Source of the DNA: Spongiibacter nanhainus
GTDB lineage: Bacteria; Pseudomonadota; Gammaproteobacteria; Pseudomonadales; Spongiibacteraceae
Reading direction: 5' to 3'
Length of the DNA: 64,000 bases
Assembly: GCF_016132545.1 (NCBI RefSeq)
Contig: NZ_CP066167.1
Coordinates: 3,594,001 to 3,658,000, forward strand
In this document: piece by piece, positions 10,075 through 19,716 of the stretch
Numbering within the stretch: the stretch's first letter is position 1
Layout of the letters: the number at the start of each line of letters is the position of its first letter
Notes under the pieces: model-generated
The model's input: only the letters and a program-made list of their open reading frames with translations
Told to the model about the DNA's origin: nothing
Databases searched by the model: none
Position numbers and translations under genes: made by a program

Positions 10075-12219
10075 TTACATGAACAGCTCGCCCTTTTCCG
10101 CTTTGTCCAACAGCATCTGAGTTGGAGTAAAGCGCTCGCCGTATTTCTCTGTCAGCTCTTGCAGGCGTTCGGCAAAGGCCTTCACGCCGTAGGTGTTGAT
10201 GAACTGGAAGACACCGCCGGTGTGGGGCGGGAAGCCTATACCCATGACCGAACCGATATTGGAATCGGCGACGTTGTTCATCACGCCCTCTTCAAAGCAG
10301 CGCAGCGACTCAATGATCTGGCGGAACAACAGACGGTCTTTAATATCCTGCACCGGCAGGCTGACGTCTTTGTTGTAATACCAGTTGTACACTTCCGGCC
10401 AGATATACTTTTCGCCATCTTTCGGGTACTCGTAGTAACCACCACCGTGGAAGCGACCAGCCCGGTCGTTTTCCATCATCTTCTTGGCCAAGCGGTAGCC
10501 GGCATTGTCCTTGGCAAACTCGTGGCCCAGGCGCTCGTCCAATTCTTTGTTGGTTTCATTGGCCTTTACGGTCAGCTGCTGGCTGACTTCGTCCTGCACC
10601 GCCAGAGGACCCACCGGCATGCCAATCGCGCGACCGAGGTTTTCAATCACGATCGGGTCCAGGCCTTCTTCGATCAGCAGGCCGCCTTCATCGATGTAGG
10701 TAGAGAACACCCGCGAGGTAAAGAAGCCGCGAGAGTCATTAACCACGATGGGCGTCTTCTTGATTTGCTGGGAGTAGTCGAATGCCCGAGCCAATGTCTC
10801 GTCGGAGGTTTTCTCACCGACAATGATTTCCACCAGCGGCATTTTGTCCACCGGCGAGAAGAAGTGAATACCGATAAAGTTCTCGGGCTTCACTGAGGGC
10901 TCTGCCAGCAGGGTGATGGGCAGCGTCGAGGTGTTTGACCCCCACACGCCGTTTTCTGCCAGTTTGGGTTCCAGCTCTTTGGTGATGTTGTGCTTGAGAT
11001 CGACGTTCTCGAATACCGCTTCGATGATCAGGTCGCAACCTTCCAGCGCATCGGCGTCGGCAGTGGCGTTGATCAGGCCCAGTACGCCGGCAGCCTTCTC
11101 TTCGGTCATGCGGCCTTTTTCAATACGCTTCTTCAGCAGGCCTTCCGTGTAGGCTTTACCTTTGTCGGCAGCGTCCTGGCTGATGTCCTTGAGGACCACT
11201 TCGATGCCTGCCATGGCGGAAACATAGGCAATGCCCTGCCCCATCATGCCGGCACCCAGTACGCCCACCTTTTTGACTTTGGACTTCTCGATGCCCTTGG
11301 GACGACTGCCACCGCCGTTGACCTGGTTCATTTGCAGGAAGAAGGTCATCAGGTTTTTGGCCGTAGGCTCAGTCAGCAAGCTGGCAAAGGCACGGGTTTC
11401 CATGATTTGCGCGGTGTCGAAATCAACGCGCAGCGCAGAGCTCACCACGTCCAGAATTTTGACTGCAGCGGGAATCAGGCCGCGAGTCTTCTGGAACAAC
11501 ATGGGGTTGGCGCCCTGGATCAGCTGAGAGATATTGGGACGGGTAATGTTGCCGCCGGGGATTTTGTAACCTTTCACATCCCAGGGGTTGCAGGCTTCCG
11601 GGTTGGCTTTGATCCAGGCCTTGGCTTTCGCCATCATGTCGTCGGCGTCGGTAGCCAGTTCTTCGACCAGCTCGCTTTTCAGGGCTTTCTGAGCATTGAA
11701 GCGAGTGCCTTCCAGCAACGGCATCACCGCGCGCTCGGCGCCCAGCTTGTTCACCAGGCGAACAATACCGCCACCGCCAGGCAACAGACCCAGGCTCACT
11801 TCGGGCAGACCAACCTGAACCGCTTTGCTGTCCAGCGCTACGCGGTGGTGACAGGCCAAGCAGATTTCGTAGCCGCCACCCAGCGCCGCGCCATTAATGG
11901 CGGCGACGACCGGCTTGCCGAGCTTTTCCAGACGGCGAATTTGGCTTTTGATTAACAAGTTCATATCGAACATGTTTTGCACATCTTCTTTGGTTTCGAT
12001 GGTGAGCATGCTTTTGATGTCGCCACCGGCAAAGAACGTGCTCTTGGCCGAAGTCAGCACCACACCAGCGATGCTGTCTTTTTCCGCTTCCAGGCGATCA
12101 ACCGTCTCACCCATCAGCTTTACGTACTCTTCGTTCATCGCGTTAACCGGACCGGTCATGTCCATGGTCACGGTGACGATGTTGTCGGCGTCTTTCTCGT
12201 AGTTAAATGTTCCAGTCAT
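10075..12219 (-). CDS. Bifunctional enoyl-CoA hydratase / 3-hydroxyacyl-CoA dehydrogenase (FadB/FadJ-type)
   Basis: A 714-residue multifunctional beta-oxidation protein. The N-terminal crotonase half (res 1-~190) has FFAGGDIKSM and INGAALGGGYEICLACH. A linker leads to the NAD-binding Rossmann domain (VGVLGAGMMGQGIAYVSA, res ~317) with the catalytic-His segment GIHFFSPVDKMPLVE. Two C-terminal HCDH domains follow (NDSRGFFTSRV; PPHTGGVFQFI). It hydrates 2-enoyl-CoAs and oxidises the 3-hydroxyacyl-CoA. The thiolase gene lies 52 bp upstream in the same operon, as in fadBA or fadJI pairs. Length and domain order are complete. Confidence 0.95.
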   Translation of the reverse strand: MTGTFNYEKDADNIVTVTMDMTGPVNAMNEEYVKLMGETVDRLEAEKDSIAGVVLTSAKSTFFAGGDIKSMLTIETKEDVQNMFDMNLLIKSQIRRLEKLGKPVVAAINGAALGGGYEICLACHHRVALDSKAVQVGLPEVSLGLLPGGGGIVRLVNKLGAERAVMPLLEGTRFNAQKALKSELVEELATDADDMMAKAKAWIKANPEACNPWDVKGYKIPGGNITRPNISQLIQGANPMLFQKTRGLIPAAVKILDVVSSALRVDFDTAQIMETRAFASLLTEPTAKNLMTFFLQMNQVNGGGSRPKGIEKSKVKKVGVLGAGMMGQGIAYVSAMAGIEVVLKDISQDAADKGKAYTEGLLKKRIEKGRMTEEKAAGVLGLINATADADALEGCDLIIEAVFENVDLKHNITKELEPKLAENGVWGSNTSTLPITLLAEPSVKPENFIGIHFFSPVDKMPLVEIIVGEKTSDETLARAFDYSQQIKKTPIVVNDSRGFFTSRVFSTYIDEGGLLIEEGLDPIVIENLGRAIGMPVGPLAVQDEVSQQLTVKANETNKELDERLGHEFAKDNAGYRLAKKMMENDRAGRFHGGGYYEYPKDGEKYIWPEVYNWYYNKDVSLPVQDIKDRLLFRQIIESLRCFEEGVMNNVADSNIGSVMGIGFPPHTGGVFQFINTYGVKAFAERLQELTEKYGERFTPTQMLLDKAEKGELFM

Positions 12220-12270
12220 GGGATTACCTATTCGTCAAATTCAGTGGACTGTGTTCAGTTAAGCGATGGC

Positions 12271-13479
12271 TTACACGCGCTCGATGATGGTCGCGATACC
12301 CATACCGCCACCCACGCAGAGCGTGACCAGACCGGTTTTCAGGTCGCGGCGCTCCAGCTCATCCAGAATGGTGCCGATCAGCATACCGCCGGTGGCACCC
12401 AGCGGGTGACCCATGGCGATGGCGCCGCCATTGACGTTGATTTTTTCCCAGGGGAACTGGGTGTCCTGCTGGAAGCGCAGTGCCACTGAGGCGAAGGCTT
12501 CGTTGATTTCCACCAGATCGATTTGATCAATGGTCATGCCGGCTTTTTCCAGCACCTTAAAGGTGGCCGGTCCGGGGCCGGTCAGCATGATGGTGGGCTC
12601 AGTGCTGGTTACCGCTGTTGCCACAACCCGGGCGCGGGGCTTGAGGCCGATTTTCTCGCCTGCGGCCTTGCTGCCCACCAATACCGCCGACGCGCCATCG
12701 ACAACGCCTGAAGAGTTACCGGCGTGGTGAACGTGATTGATTTTGGCTGCCTGGGGGTACTTGCTGATGGCGATGTCGTCAAAACCAAAACCGCCCATCA
12801 TCGCGAAGGAAGGCTTAAGGCCTGCCAGAGACTCGACGGTGGTGCCGGGCTTGATGAAGTCGTCTTTCTCAAGAATAGTGAAGCCGTTCAAGTCTTTAAC
12901 AGGCAGTACAGACTTGTCGAAGTAACCGGCTTCACGGGCCGCTGAGGCATTGTCTTGAGAGCGCACAGCAAACTCGTCCAGCTGCTGACGGCTGTAGCCT
13001 TCCAGCGTGGCGATCAGGTCGGCGCTGACGCCTTGGGGAATAAAGCCAGTGTCGAAGGCGGTTTGTGGATCTTCGCCCCAGGCACCACCGTTACTGCCCA
13101 TGGGTACGCGGGACATGCTTTCCACACCACCGGCAACTACCAGGTCTTCCCAACCGGAGGCAATTTTCATGGCCGCCAGGTTGACGGCTTCCAAGCCAGA
13201 GGCACAGAAACGATCCAACTGAACGCCAGCCACGGACTGATCCCAACCCGCCTTCATCACTGCGGTTTTGGGCAAACAACCACCTTGCTCACCCACCGGC
13301 ATCACACAGCCCATCACTACGTCGTCGACGAGGGCAGTGTTCAGGTCGTGGCGGTCGCGAAGGCCGTTCAACAGGCCGGCCAGCAGGTCCACCGGTTTAA
13401 CTTCACTCAGGGCGGCACCCAGTTTGCCTTTGGAGCGCGGAGTGCGCACGGCGTCGTAAATAAACGCGCTATTGCTCAT
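12271..13479 (-). CDS. Acetyl-CoA C-acyltransferase (thiolase)
   Basis: A 402-residue thiolase. Catalytic residues are visible: the acyl-accepting Cys in [10 protein letters not shown] (~res 93), His in NEAFASVAL context (~350), and [14 protein letters not shown] plus CVGGGMG (second Cys) at the C-terminus. It cleaves 3-ketoacyl-CoA to acetyl-CoA and a shortened acyl-CoA. The start at 13479 ([15 protein letters not shown]) is the standard thiolase N-terminus; the 13-residue upstream extension is unsupported. It is the first gene of the minus-strand beta-oxidation operon and divergent from the AraC regulator at 13697, which is the likely regulator of the operon. Confidence 0.95.
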   Translation of the reverse strand: MSNSAFIYDAVRTPRSKGKLGAALSEVKPVDLLAGLLNGLRDRHDLNTALVDDVVMGCVMPVGEQGGCLPKTAVMKAGWDQSVAGVQLDRFCASGLEAVNLAAMKIASGWEDLVVAGGVESMSRVPMGSNGGAWGEDPQTAFDTGFIPQGVSADLIATLEGYSRQQLDEFAVRSQDNASAAREAGYFDKSVLPVKDLNGFTILEKDDFIKPGTTVESLAGLKPSFAMMGGFGFDDIAISKYPQAAKINHVHHAGNSSGVVDGASAVLVGSKAAGEKIGLKPRARVVATAVTSTEPTIMLTGPGPATFKVLEKAGMTIDQIDLVEINEAFASVALRFQQDTQFPWEKINVNGGAIAMGHPLGATGGMLIGTILDELERRDLKTGLVTLCVGGGMGIATIIERV

Positions 13480-13696
13480 AGTTCTATCCCGTGTTGATGA
13501 AGGGTGAAAGGGTGGCAATTGCCGATCACAGGGCGGCCACCGTGTTATTGACGGCGTACAGCATGGTTTCAGCCGTTACATTCCTCAATGATCTGTCGTG
13601 ACAGGCGATAGACATTTTGTTACAACTTAAAATCGACCTTTAGTCCATAGACGCCGGCTGGCGCCAGGGGACAACAATGACGCCAGAGGCAATAGA
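13480..13696. promoter_or_regulatory. Divergent promoter region, thiolase operon / AraC gene
   Basis: A 217-bp intergenic stretch between divergent genes. It holds two short palindromes: CTGTC-GT-GACAG at 13593-13604 and TTGT-T-ACAA at 13617-13625. Both are possible sites for the adjacent AraC protein or another dimeric regulator. No convincing -35/-10 pair can be fixed by eye. Confidence 0.35.
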
Positions 13697-14704
13697 ATGG
13701 CCTTGAGAGAGCAGCGCACAATCAGTGCCGTATTCGTTAAATCGATCTTGGAGAAGGCGCCACTAAGCGCCGAAGAAAAGGGCCGATTGTTACAGCGGTG
13801 CGACATCCCGGGATCCGCCCTGCACGGCGGGCGCTCCCGGGTTACGCCCGCCCAGTTCGCCCGTTTGAGCCAAGTGGTCACCGACGCCACCCAGGACGTG
13901 GCCATGGGCCACTATCAAAACCGGCTCAAGCCGGGCGTCGTACATACTATGGCTCGTTATACGCGGGACGCCGACACGCTGTTGCAGGGCGTGAGCCGCA
14001 ACGTGGAGTTTTACAACCTGTTTGACTCCGGCTTCCAGCTCTCTCTGCACCAGCGCGACAACTTTGCGTTTTATCGGATGGAGGCTGAACCGGGCTTCGA
14101 GATGACACCTTGGGTGTGTGAGCATCACCTGATGGTCAACCACCGCTTTTTTTGCTGGTTGACCGGAACACCGATTCCGCTGTTGAGGGTGAACTTGCCC
14201 TACCCGGAACCGGAACACGTGGGGGAGTACCACCATTTATTCCACTGCGAGCCGCGCTTTAACCAGGGCAACGCAGAGATTATTTTTGAACGGCGCATGC
14301 TGGGGCTGCCGATTCTGCGAGAACGGGTCGAACTGGAGGACTACCTCACCCGTATCCCCTATGAGTTCTTGCAGATCCCCAGCCGCGACAGCAGTTACAC
14401 AGAACAGATTCGGCGCTATTTAAAAAATGCGCTGCCGCATTTACCCAGTTACGAGCAGGTCGCGGCGTCATTAAATATCGCACCTCAGACACTGCGGCGG
14501 CGCTTGGCCAACGAGGGTTGTGACTACCGACAAATTAAAAACGAATTGCTTCGCGACTTGGCAATTAGTTTACTGTCGGAAACCGAACAGGATGTAAAAG
14601 GCATCGCCTATCGACTGGGCTTCTCGGAACCCAGCGCGTTTATACGGTCATTCAAGCGATGGACAGGCAGTACACCCAATAATTACCGACAAGACAATCA
14701 ATAA
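13697..14704 (+). CDS. AraC-family transcriptional regulator (OruR/arabinose-bd N-domain type)
   Basis: A 335-residue regulator. The N-terminal ~200 residues resemble the long ligand-binding domain of the OruR/ArgR-like AraC subfamily (DVAMGHYQNRLKPG; REQ/H-rich FHCEPRF, then NAEIIFERRMLGLPI). The C-terminal double helix-turn-helix is at ~235-330 (SYEQVAASLNIAPQTLRRRL, then DVKGIAYRLGFSEPSAFIRS, then FKRWTGSTP). It lies between the divergent beta-oxidation operon and the co-directional acyl-CoA synthetase (18 bp downstream). It probably controls both in response to a fatty-acid-like effector; that is inferred from position. Confidence 0.88.
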   Translation: MALREQRTISAVFVKSILEKAPLSAEEKGRLLQRCDIPGSALHGGRSRVTPAQFARLSQVVTDATQDVAMGHYQNRLKPGVVHTMARYTRDADTLLQGVSRNVEFYNLFDSGFQLSLHQRDNFAFYRMEAEPGFEMTPWVCEHHLMVNHRFFCWLTGTPIPLLRVNLPYPEPEHVGEYHHLFHCEPRFNQGNAEIIFERRMLGLPILRERVELEDYLTRIPYEFLQIPSRDSSYTEQIRRYLKNALPHLPSYEQVAASLNIAPQTLRRRLANEGCDYRQIKNELLRDLAISLLSETEQDVKGIAYRLGFSEPSAFIRSFKRWTGSTPNNYRQDNQ

Positions 14705-14722
14705 CGTTTAGGGAGTAATACT

Positions 14723-16279
14723 ATGCAAGTGCACGAGCTTTTCGACTACCACGCCACCCAGCGACCCGACGACTGCTGCCTGATCTTTAATGGCGAGAAG
14801 CTCAGTTACGGCACCGTGGGCGACATGGCCCGCACCATCGCGGCCGGGCTGGCCGCAGAGGGCGTCCAGGCCGGACACCGCGTGGCCATCCTCTGCCAGA
14901 ACTGCCCGGAATACCTGGCGTTTTTGATGGCCTGCAGCCAACTCGGTGCGGTAGCCGTACCGCTGAACTACCGCCTTGCCCCCGCTGAAATCGCCTATGT
15001 ATTGGCCGATGCCCAAGTTCACCTGCTGCTGAACCCCGACACCGAGCTGGAGCCACTGCTGCTGTCGCTTTTAGATAGCGACGATGAAGCCCCCCGCTGC
15101 ATCGCGCATACCGAGCGCGCGGCGTTGAGCTGGGATGAGTGGCTAAGCAATGCCAGCGGCAAAAGCTTTACTGCCGTTGATCAGGGCCCCGAAGCCTTCC
15201 TGCAACTTTATACCAGTGGCACTACCGGCCACCCCAAAGGCGTCGTACTGAGCCACGCCAACCTGGTTTCCCTGTTTACCATCTCCACCGTCTCGGCGCC
15301 CCACAAAGCTGGCGCCGACACCGTCGACCTCGTCAGCGCCCCCAACTTCCACATCGGTGGCAGCGGCACCTTGTTGCTACCCATTATGGCCGGCGGCTCA
15401 GTGGTACTGCACAAAACCTTCGATCCCTTTGCGCTGGTTAACGACGTTGAACAATACAAGGTCGACCATATGTTTATCGTGCCGGCGATGATCCTCGCGG
15501 TCATCAGCATGGTGCCCGACCTCGACAAGCGCGACTTTAGCCACCTCAAGCAAATCATGTACGGTGCCTCGCCGATTACCACCGACCTGCTGGAGCAAGC
15601 CCTCAAGATATTCCAATGCGACTTCGCCCAGGTCTACGGCATGACCGAGACCACCGGCAGCATCGTAATGCTGACCCCGGCGGATCACCAACGCGCACTG
15701 AAAGACAAGCCCGAACTACTGCAATCCTGTGGCCGCCCACAAGCTGGTGTAGCGGTCAAAATCTGCGATCCCGATGGCAAGGAACTCCCCGCAGGCGAAA
15801 CCGGCGAGCTGTGGATTCGCAGTGGCAGCAATATGCTGGAGTACTACAACAACGAGGGCGCCACAGCCGAAACACTGATCAACGGCTGGATACGCACCGG
15901 CGACTCCGGCGTTAAAGATGAAGAGGGCTTCCTCTATTTACGGGATCGCATCAAAGACATGATCGTCAGCGGTGGCGAAAACATCTACCCCATCGAAATC
16001 GAAAATGTATTGAGCCGTCACCCTGCTATTGCCGACGTCGCCGTGGTGGGCATTCCCAATGAGAAATACGGTGAGGCCCCGCTGGCCTGCGTCGCCCTCA
16101 AGCCCGAGCAGAGCTTGAGCGAAGACGAGATGATCGACTATTGCCGGGACAAACTGGCGGGCTACAAAATCCCCCGCCAGCTGCAAATCATGGAGGCGCT
16201 GCCCCGCAATCCGTCTGGCAAAATACTGAAGAAGGAACTGCGTGCACCGCACTGGGAAGGGAAAGAGCGCAATATTTAA
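14723..16279 (+). CDS. Acyl-CoA synthetase (AMP-forming)
   Basis: A 518-residue class-I AMP ligase. The motifs are complete: LYTSGTTGHPKGVVLSH, VYGMTETTGS, GWIRTGDSGVKDEEGFLYLRDRIKDM, SGGENIYPIEIE, and the catalytic lysine in NPSGKILKKEL. It makes acyl-CoA from an unidentified acid plus ATP and CoA. It has GGGAG 8 bases before its ATG and is probably cotranscribed with the AraC gene 18 bp upstream. It is a paralogue of the synthetases at 5443 and 30829. A hairpin after the stop closes the unit. Confidence 0.92.
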   Translation: MQVHELFDYHATQRPDDCCLIFNGEKLSYGTVGDMARTIAAGLAAEGVQAGHRVAILCQNCPEYLAFLMACSQLGAVAVPLNYRLAPAEIAYVLADAQVHLLLNPDTELEPLLLSLLDSDDEAPRCIAHTERAALSWDEWLSNASGKSFTAVDQGPEAFLQLYTSGTTGHPKGVVLSHANLVSLFTISTVSAPHKAGADTVDLVSAPNFHIGGSGTLLLPIMAGGSVVLHKTFDPFALVNDVEQYKVDHMFIVPAMILAVISMVPDLDKRDFSHLKQIMYGASPITTDLLEQALKIFQCDFAQVYGMTETTGSIVMLTPADHQRALKDKPELLQSCGRPQAGVAVKICDPDGKELPAGETGELWIRSGSNMLEYYNNEGATAETLINGWIRTGDSGVKDEEGFLYLRDRIKDMIVSGGENIYPIEIENVLSRHPAIADVAVVGIPNEKYGEAPLACVALKPEQSLSEDEMIDYCRDKLAGYKIPRQLQIMEALPRNPSGKILKKELRAPHWEGKERNI

Positions 16280-16290
16280 TCGTAAATAAA

Positions 16291-16315
16291 CTCGGGGCAG
16301 TCCACCTGCCCCGAG
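16291..16315. terminator. Hairpin terminator between convergent acyl-CoA synthetase and SDR
   Basis: Perfect 10-bp stem CTCGGGGCAG / CTGCCCCGAG with a 5-base loop. On the minus strand it is followed by TTTATTT, so it best terminates the SDR gene that ends at 16326. It may also slow transcription from the synthetase gene. Confidence 0.75.
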
Positions 16316-16325
16316 CCAATTCACC

Positions 16326-17090
16326 CTAGGTCTTGCTAATTGACACGCCCCCCTCTACCAAGAGGGCTGTGCCTGTAGAAAAGCTCGACAGCTCAGAAGC
16401 AAGGTAGAGCGCCGAATTGGCGACTTCCTCCGGCTGCGCCAAACGCTTCATCGCGTGAATACTCTTGGTAAATTCAATGGCCTCTGGCGTACTCGAGGCT
16501 TCCCGCCCCATCGGTGTATCGGTACCTCCAGGCAATAGCGCATTCACGCGGATGCCATCAGCAGCACACTCTACAGCCAGCGCTTTGCTTAACCCCACCA
16601 TACCCGCCTTGCTGGCAGAATACGCCGACATACCCGGCAAGGCCACGGTATAGCCGACAAATGAAGACACATTGACGATCGAGCCGCCGCCGGATTTCCG
16701 CATCGCCGGCACTTGGTATTTGGCTCCCAAAAACGCACTGGTCAGGTTGGTATTTAATACCTGCAGCCACTCATTCAAAGACACTTCTTCTGCCGGAAGT
16801 GACGAGCCCAGCATACCGGCATTGTTTACCGCGACATTCAACCCGCCAAAACTCGACACCGCATATTCAACCATTTCCCGGGCGGCATTCTCCTCAACCA
16901 CATCACCCACATATACCCCGGCGCGCCCGCCCAAGGCCGTAATCTCATCGACAAGACTAAGCAACTCCGGTTCCCGCCGAGCCACCACAACAACATTCGC
17001 CCCCTGCGACGCAAACAACTTGGCTGTTGCCCGACCAATCCCCGTACTCGCGCCGGCGACCAGCGCTGTCTTACCACTAAGCAATTTCAT
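16326..17090 (-). CDS. Short-chain dehydrogenase/reductase
   Basis: A 254-residue classical SDR. Cofactor motif GASTGIG (~res 12-18), NNAGMLGSS (~88), catalytic Ser in NVSSFVGY, and Tyr/Lys in YSASKAG (~153-157). LPGGTDTPMGRE follows the active site. It interconverts an alcohol and a ketone; substrate and cofactor preference are unknown. The second of two in-frame ATGs (17090) has GGGGA at better spacing than the ATG at 17096. It stands alone on the minus strand, converging on the synthetase at 14723 and about 200 bp downstream of an AraC gene on the same strand. Confidence 0.9.
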   Translation of the reverse strand: MKLLSGKTALVAGASTGIGRATAKLFASQGANVVVVARREPELLSLVDEITALGGRAGVYVGDVVEENAAREMVEYAVSSFGGLNVAVNNAGMLGSSLPAEEVSLNEWLQVLNTNLTSAFLGAKYQVPAMRKSGGGSIVNVSSFVGYTVALPGMSAYSASKAGMVGLSKALAVECAADGIRVNALLPGGTDTPMGREASSTPEAIEFTKSIHAMKRLAQPEEVANSALYLASELSSFSTGTALLVEGGVSISKT

Positions 17091-17294
17091 CCTCATTCCC
17101 CAACAATTAGAAGCTAATGGAGATGAGGAAATTAGAGATTTGGGTGTATTCAGTCGAACCGATTCTTGCTCTATTTAATCGTGGTCCGAAAGCGACAGGC
17201 CGCTAAATCGCGCCCCCAACAACATCGTTTCTTAGCTGCGGTCACGCTCTTTCGGTTGGGTGAACATGAGCTTATTAGGACTAACAGCGCCCTT

Positions 17295-18119
17295 CTATTC
17301 GCAATTCACCAGCCTCACATAATCTGCATCAATTACCTTGGAGGGATTCATACCGAAGACTTCATTAAATGCCCGGTCAACGTGAGCCAGATCATGGAAG
17401 CCGGCCTCCAGGGCCAGATCAGTAAACTTCATCCCGCGCTGCCACAACAGCGCCCCGCGCCACACCGCACGCCAGCGGGCATATTGACCAATAGTAAACC
17501 CTGTCTGCTTTTTAAACAGTTCTCGCAGCCGCGACGGAGACAGGTGCACTTGCTCGGCGAGGGACTCCAGCCGGACCTCGTTAAGGGGGGTGTCATCCAG
17601 TATTGCTCTGGCCCGAACGATGCGATTGTCCAAGGGCATTCTGGCAGCATCGACTTCGCCGGCGATCGCTCTGACCACGTCTTTGACCAGCCCCTTAATA
17701 GCGTCTCGTGACAGAGTTTCGACCATGGCTTTTCTGATAGTCGGCACAAATGTCGCCACATCATCAAAGGGCAGATCGATAATCTTCTGTTCTCCGAGCT
17801 TGTTCTTTAGCGCGGCATACTCGGGCATATCGATGGGAATATAAAACAGCGCGATATCACTGTTCACCGCCGTTACACGTTTACGCCCGGCGCGTGGCGC
17901 CACCAACGAGGCGCGGGTCTGGAGGGTTTTACCCTCCACTTCAATTGTGTAGGGCTCGTTACAGGCAATTCTTAGGGTAGCGCAAAGAGGGCTGGCGGGA
18001 CGGTCCAGCAACAGCGACGGCGCGAGCAACACCAGGCTGCACGGCCAGTAATAAATGGTAACGCCCGCTTCCGCAGGGTGCGCAATCTTGTCGTTATTAT
18101 GGGTTTGCGATGAAGCCAT
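17295..18119 (-). CDS. AraC-family transcriptional regulator
   Basis: A 274-residue regulator with a cupin-like N-terminal half (res ~20-110, with TIEVEGKTLQTRASLVAPR) and a C-terminal AraC/XylS double HTH (VRLESLAEQVHLSPSRLREL, FKKQTGFTIGQYARW, then LALEAGFHDLAHVDRAFNEV, FGMNPSK). The ATG is at 18119. Candidate targets are the SDR downstream on the same strand and the divergent lipoprotein esterase/peptidase pair, whose promoter must lie in the 322-bp gap. Nothing in the sequence decides between them. Confidence 0.87.
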   Translation of the reverse strand: MASSQTHNNDKIAHPAEAGVTIYYWPCSLVLLAPSLLLDRPASPLCATLRIACNEPYTIEVEGKTLQTRASLVAPRAGRKRVTAVNSDIALFYIPIDMPEYAALKNKLGEQKIIDLPFDDVATFVPTIRKAMVETLSRDAIKGLVKDVVRAIAGEVDAARMPLDNRIVRARAILDDTPLNEVRLESLAEQVHLSPSRLRELFKKQTGFTIGQYARWRAVWRGALLWQRGMKFTDLALEAGFHDLAHVDRAFNEVFGMNPSKVIDADYVRLVNCE

Positions 18120-18441
18120 TGCCGCCAGCTTTGTACAAAGATCGTCATTTCATACTAGCGGGATACTACGTTGAGGGGATACGGTAGGCAACATTATAAA
18201 AGATGCCTGAGACCACAAATAATGAAGATGAATAAGCCCTTACACCCGTCCGCCATCTCCCCTTACATCGCGGCAAATCGACGACTCCCAGTCGCGCCAT
18301 AAGCAGCAATACGCTCCGGATATAAGACCGCGCGGTAACGCGCTCCCTCGACACACCCGATATCGCACACAGATCGTAGGCGTTGCGGGTGGCGCTCGCC
18401 CGTTAAACATTGCCGCAGGCAGTTGCGTTATAGGAGACCCC
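18120..18441. other. Intergenic region upstream of lipoprotein pair (no gene seen)
   Basis: A 322-bp gap between the divergent AraC gene and the esterase lipoprotein gene. Short ORFs here (up to ~60 residues) have no RBS or recognisable composition. The region must hold the promoters of both flanking genes, but no clear operator or -35/-10 pair stands out. The only distinct signal is TAGGAG, 6 bases before the esterase ATG. Confidence 0.5.
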
Positions 18442-19716
18442 ATGAATAAGCACCTAATGATAGGCCTGTTTCTGCTGCTGGCCGCCTGTGGTGGCGACGA
18501 TGGCGGAATCTCTGGCAACGATGCTTTGCCAACACCGACACAACCCGAGCGGGAAGGCCCCCCGCCATTGATTCCCGATACTCCTCAGGCGGAAGTCCCG
18601 CCAATTTCTGCCAAAGGCTGGCAATTCTTCGAGCCTGGTACTCTGGTCGAAGCCCACCCAGTCAATGACTTCCTCCGCCTCTCGGGCGCGGCACATACGG
18701 TGTTCGTGCGTTACACCACCGTTGATGTCCACGGCAATCTAACACTGGCATCAGGGTTGGTAATGCTTCCCGAGCAGCCGCAATTCGCTCAGGGCGAATG
18801 GCCACTAGTAGTCTACGGCCATATGACAACAGGGGTCGCCGATGCCTGTGCCCCCTCCCATGCCTCAGCCGACTCGACCGAGTTGCAGAAAATGCAGCAG
18901 GGCGACGAGATCGCCCGCCAGCTGCTGAGCCGCGGCGTGGTCGTTGCCCGCCCCGATTATGAAGGGCTTGGCGAGCCGGGCCCCCACCCCTACCTTCGCG
19001 GCGACTCACTGGCCCAAGCCATGCGCGACATGGCCTCGGCGGTGGCGAGCCACTGGGACAAAGTGGGCGATTACTGGGTGGCAGCGGGACACTCTGAAGG
19101 TGGAGTCGCTGCACTCAACAGTGGCAGCCGCTTGCATCCCGAAGCCCGCGACCTAACGCTGGTGGGCGTGGTCTCTGTCACTCCGGTGACCCAATTGGAA
19201 AATCTGGTGCTGATCGCCGAAGCGCTGCCCATCACTGGTTTGGGCATTAACGAAGCCGTCGCTCTGGCGGCGTTGGTGGCTCACGGCATTGCAACCGTCG
19301 ACCCGGATTTCAAACGCTTACTGCTAGAGGAAGGTGGCCTGTCGGAGCGGGCGCTGGCGCTCTGGCCGGATTTAGAGCGCCTGTGTCTGGGGGATTTGTC
19401 GCGCCCTGAATCCTGGGGTGGACTGCCTCCCAACCAGCTTAAAGGCCCCAAAGGGGACGAAGCTGCCGCGGAAATACGCCGCGCCCTGGCTGCCGATGAT
19501 GTGCGTCATTTACCCATGCGCTTCGATGTCCCCATTCGCATTGATGTTGGCATTTTCGATCTGGTTGCCCACCTGCCCTATGCCGAGCAATTGGTAGCCA
19601 GTTACCGCGACAACGGCTACGACGTCGACTACTACCGTTGGCCCGCCGCCCATTCGCCCACCGCAGATATGGCTGCAGGCTCCATCGCCGACTGGATTAT
19701 CGAGAGATTTTATTAA
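18442..19716 (+). CDS. Lipoprotein alpha/beta hydrolase (secretory-lipase-like esterase)
   Basis: A 424-residue exported lipoprotein. The signal peptide ends in the lipobox LLLAAC with the lipidated Cys at 16, followed by a low-complexity Gly/Asp/Pro-rich linker. The alpha/beta hydrolase domain starts near residue 60. The nucleophile elbow is GHSEGG (S218); a later Asp (DVGIFDLVAH) and the His in AAHSPTAD near the C-terminus complete a plausible triad. The layout resembles fungal/actinobacterial secretory lipases (LIP family). It is expected to hydrolyse esters at the outer or periplasmic face. Its stop codon overlaps the ATG of the M28-like peptidase (TAATG), so the two are translationally coupled. 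Confidence 0.82.
   Translation: MNKHLMIGLFLLLAACGGDDGGISGNDALPTPTQPEREGPPPLIPDTPQAEVPPISAKGWQFFEPGTLVEAHPVNDFLRLSGAAHTVFVRYTTVDVHGNLTLASGLVMLPEQPQFAQGEWPLVVYGHMTTGVADACAPSHASADSTELQKMQQGDEIARQLLSRGVVVARPDYEGLGEPGPHPYLRGDSLAQAMRDMASAVASHWDKVGDYWVAAGHSEGGVAALNSGSRLHPEARDLTLVGVVSVTPVTQLENLVLIAEALPITGLGINEAVALAALVAHGIATVDPDFKRLLLEEGGLSERALALWPDLERLCLGDLSRPESWGGLPPNQLKGPKGDEAAAEIRRALAADDVRHLPMRFDVPIRIDVGIFDLVAHLPYAEQLVASYRDNGYDVDYYRWPAAHSPTADMAAGSIADWIIERFY

Noticed and set aside
8901-10082. 393-residue plus-strand ORF opposite an acyl-CoA dehydrogenase
   Set aside because: Overlaps a well supported ACAD gene on the other strand, and its translation has no recognisable motif. Shadow of high-GC coding sequence.
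10990-11955. 321-residue plus-strand ORF opposite the hydratase/dehydrogenase
   Set aside because: Antisense to a gene with complete crotonase and HCDH domains; no RBS and atypical composition.
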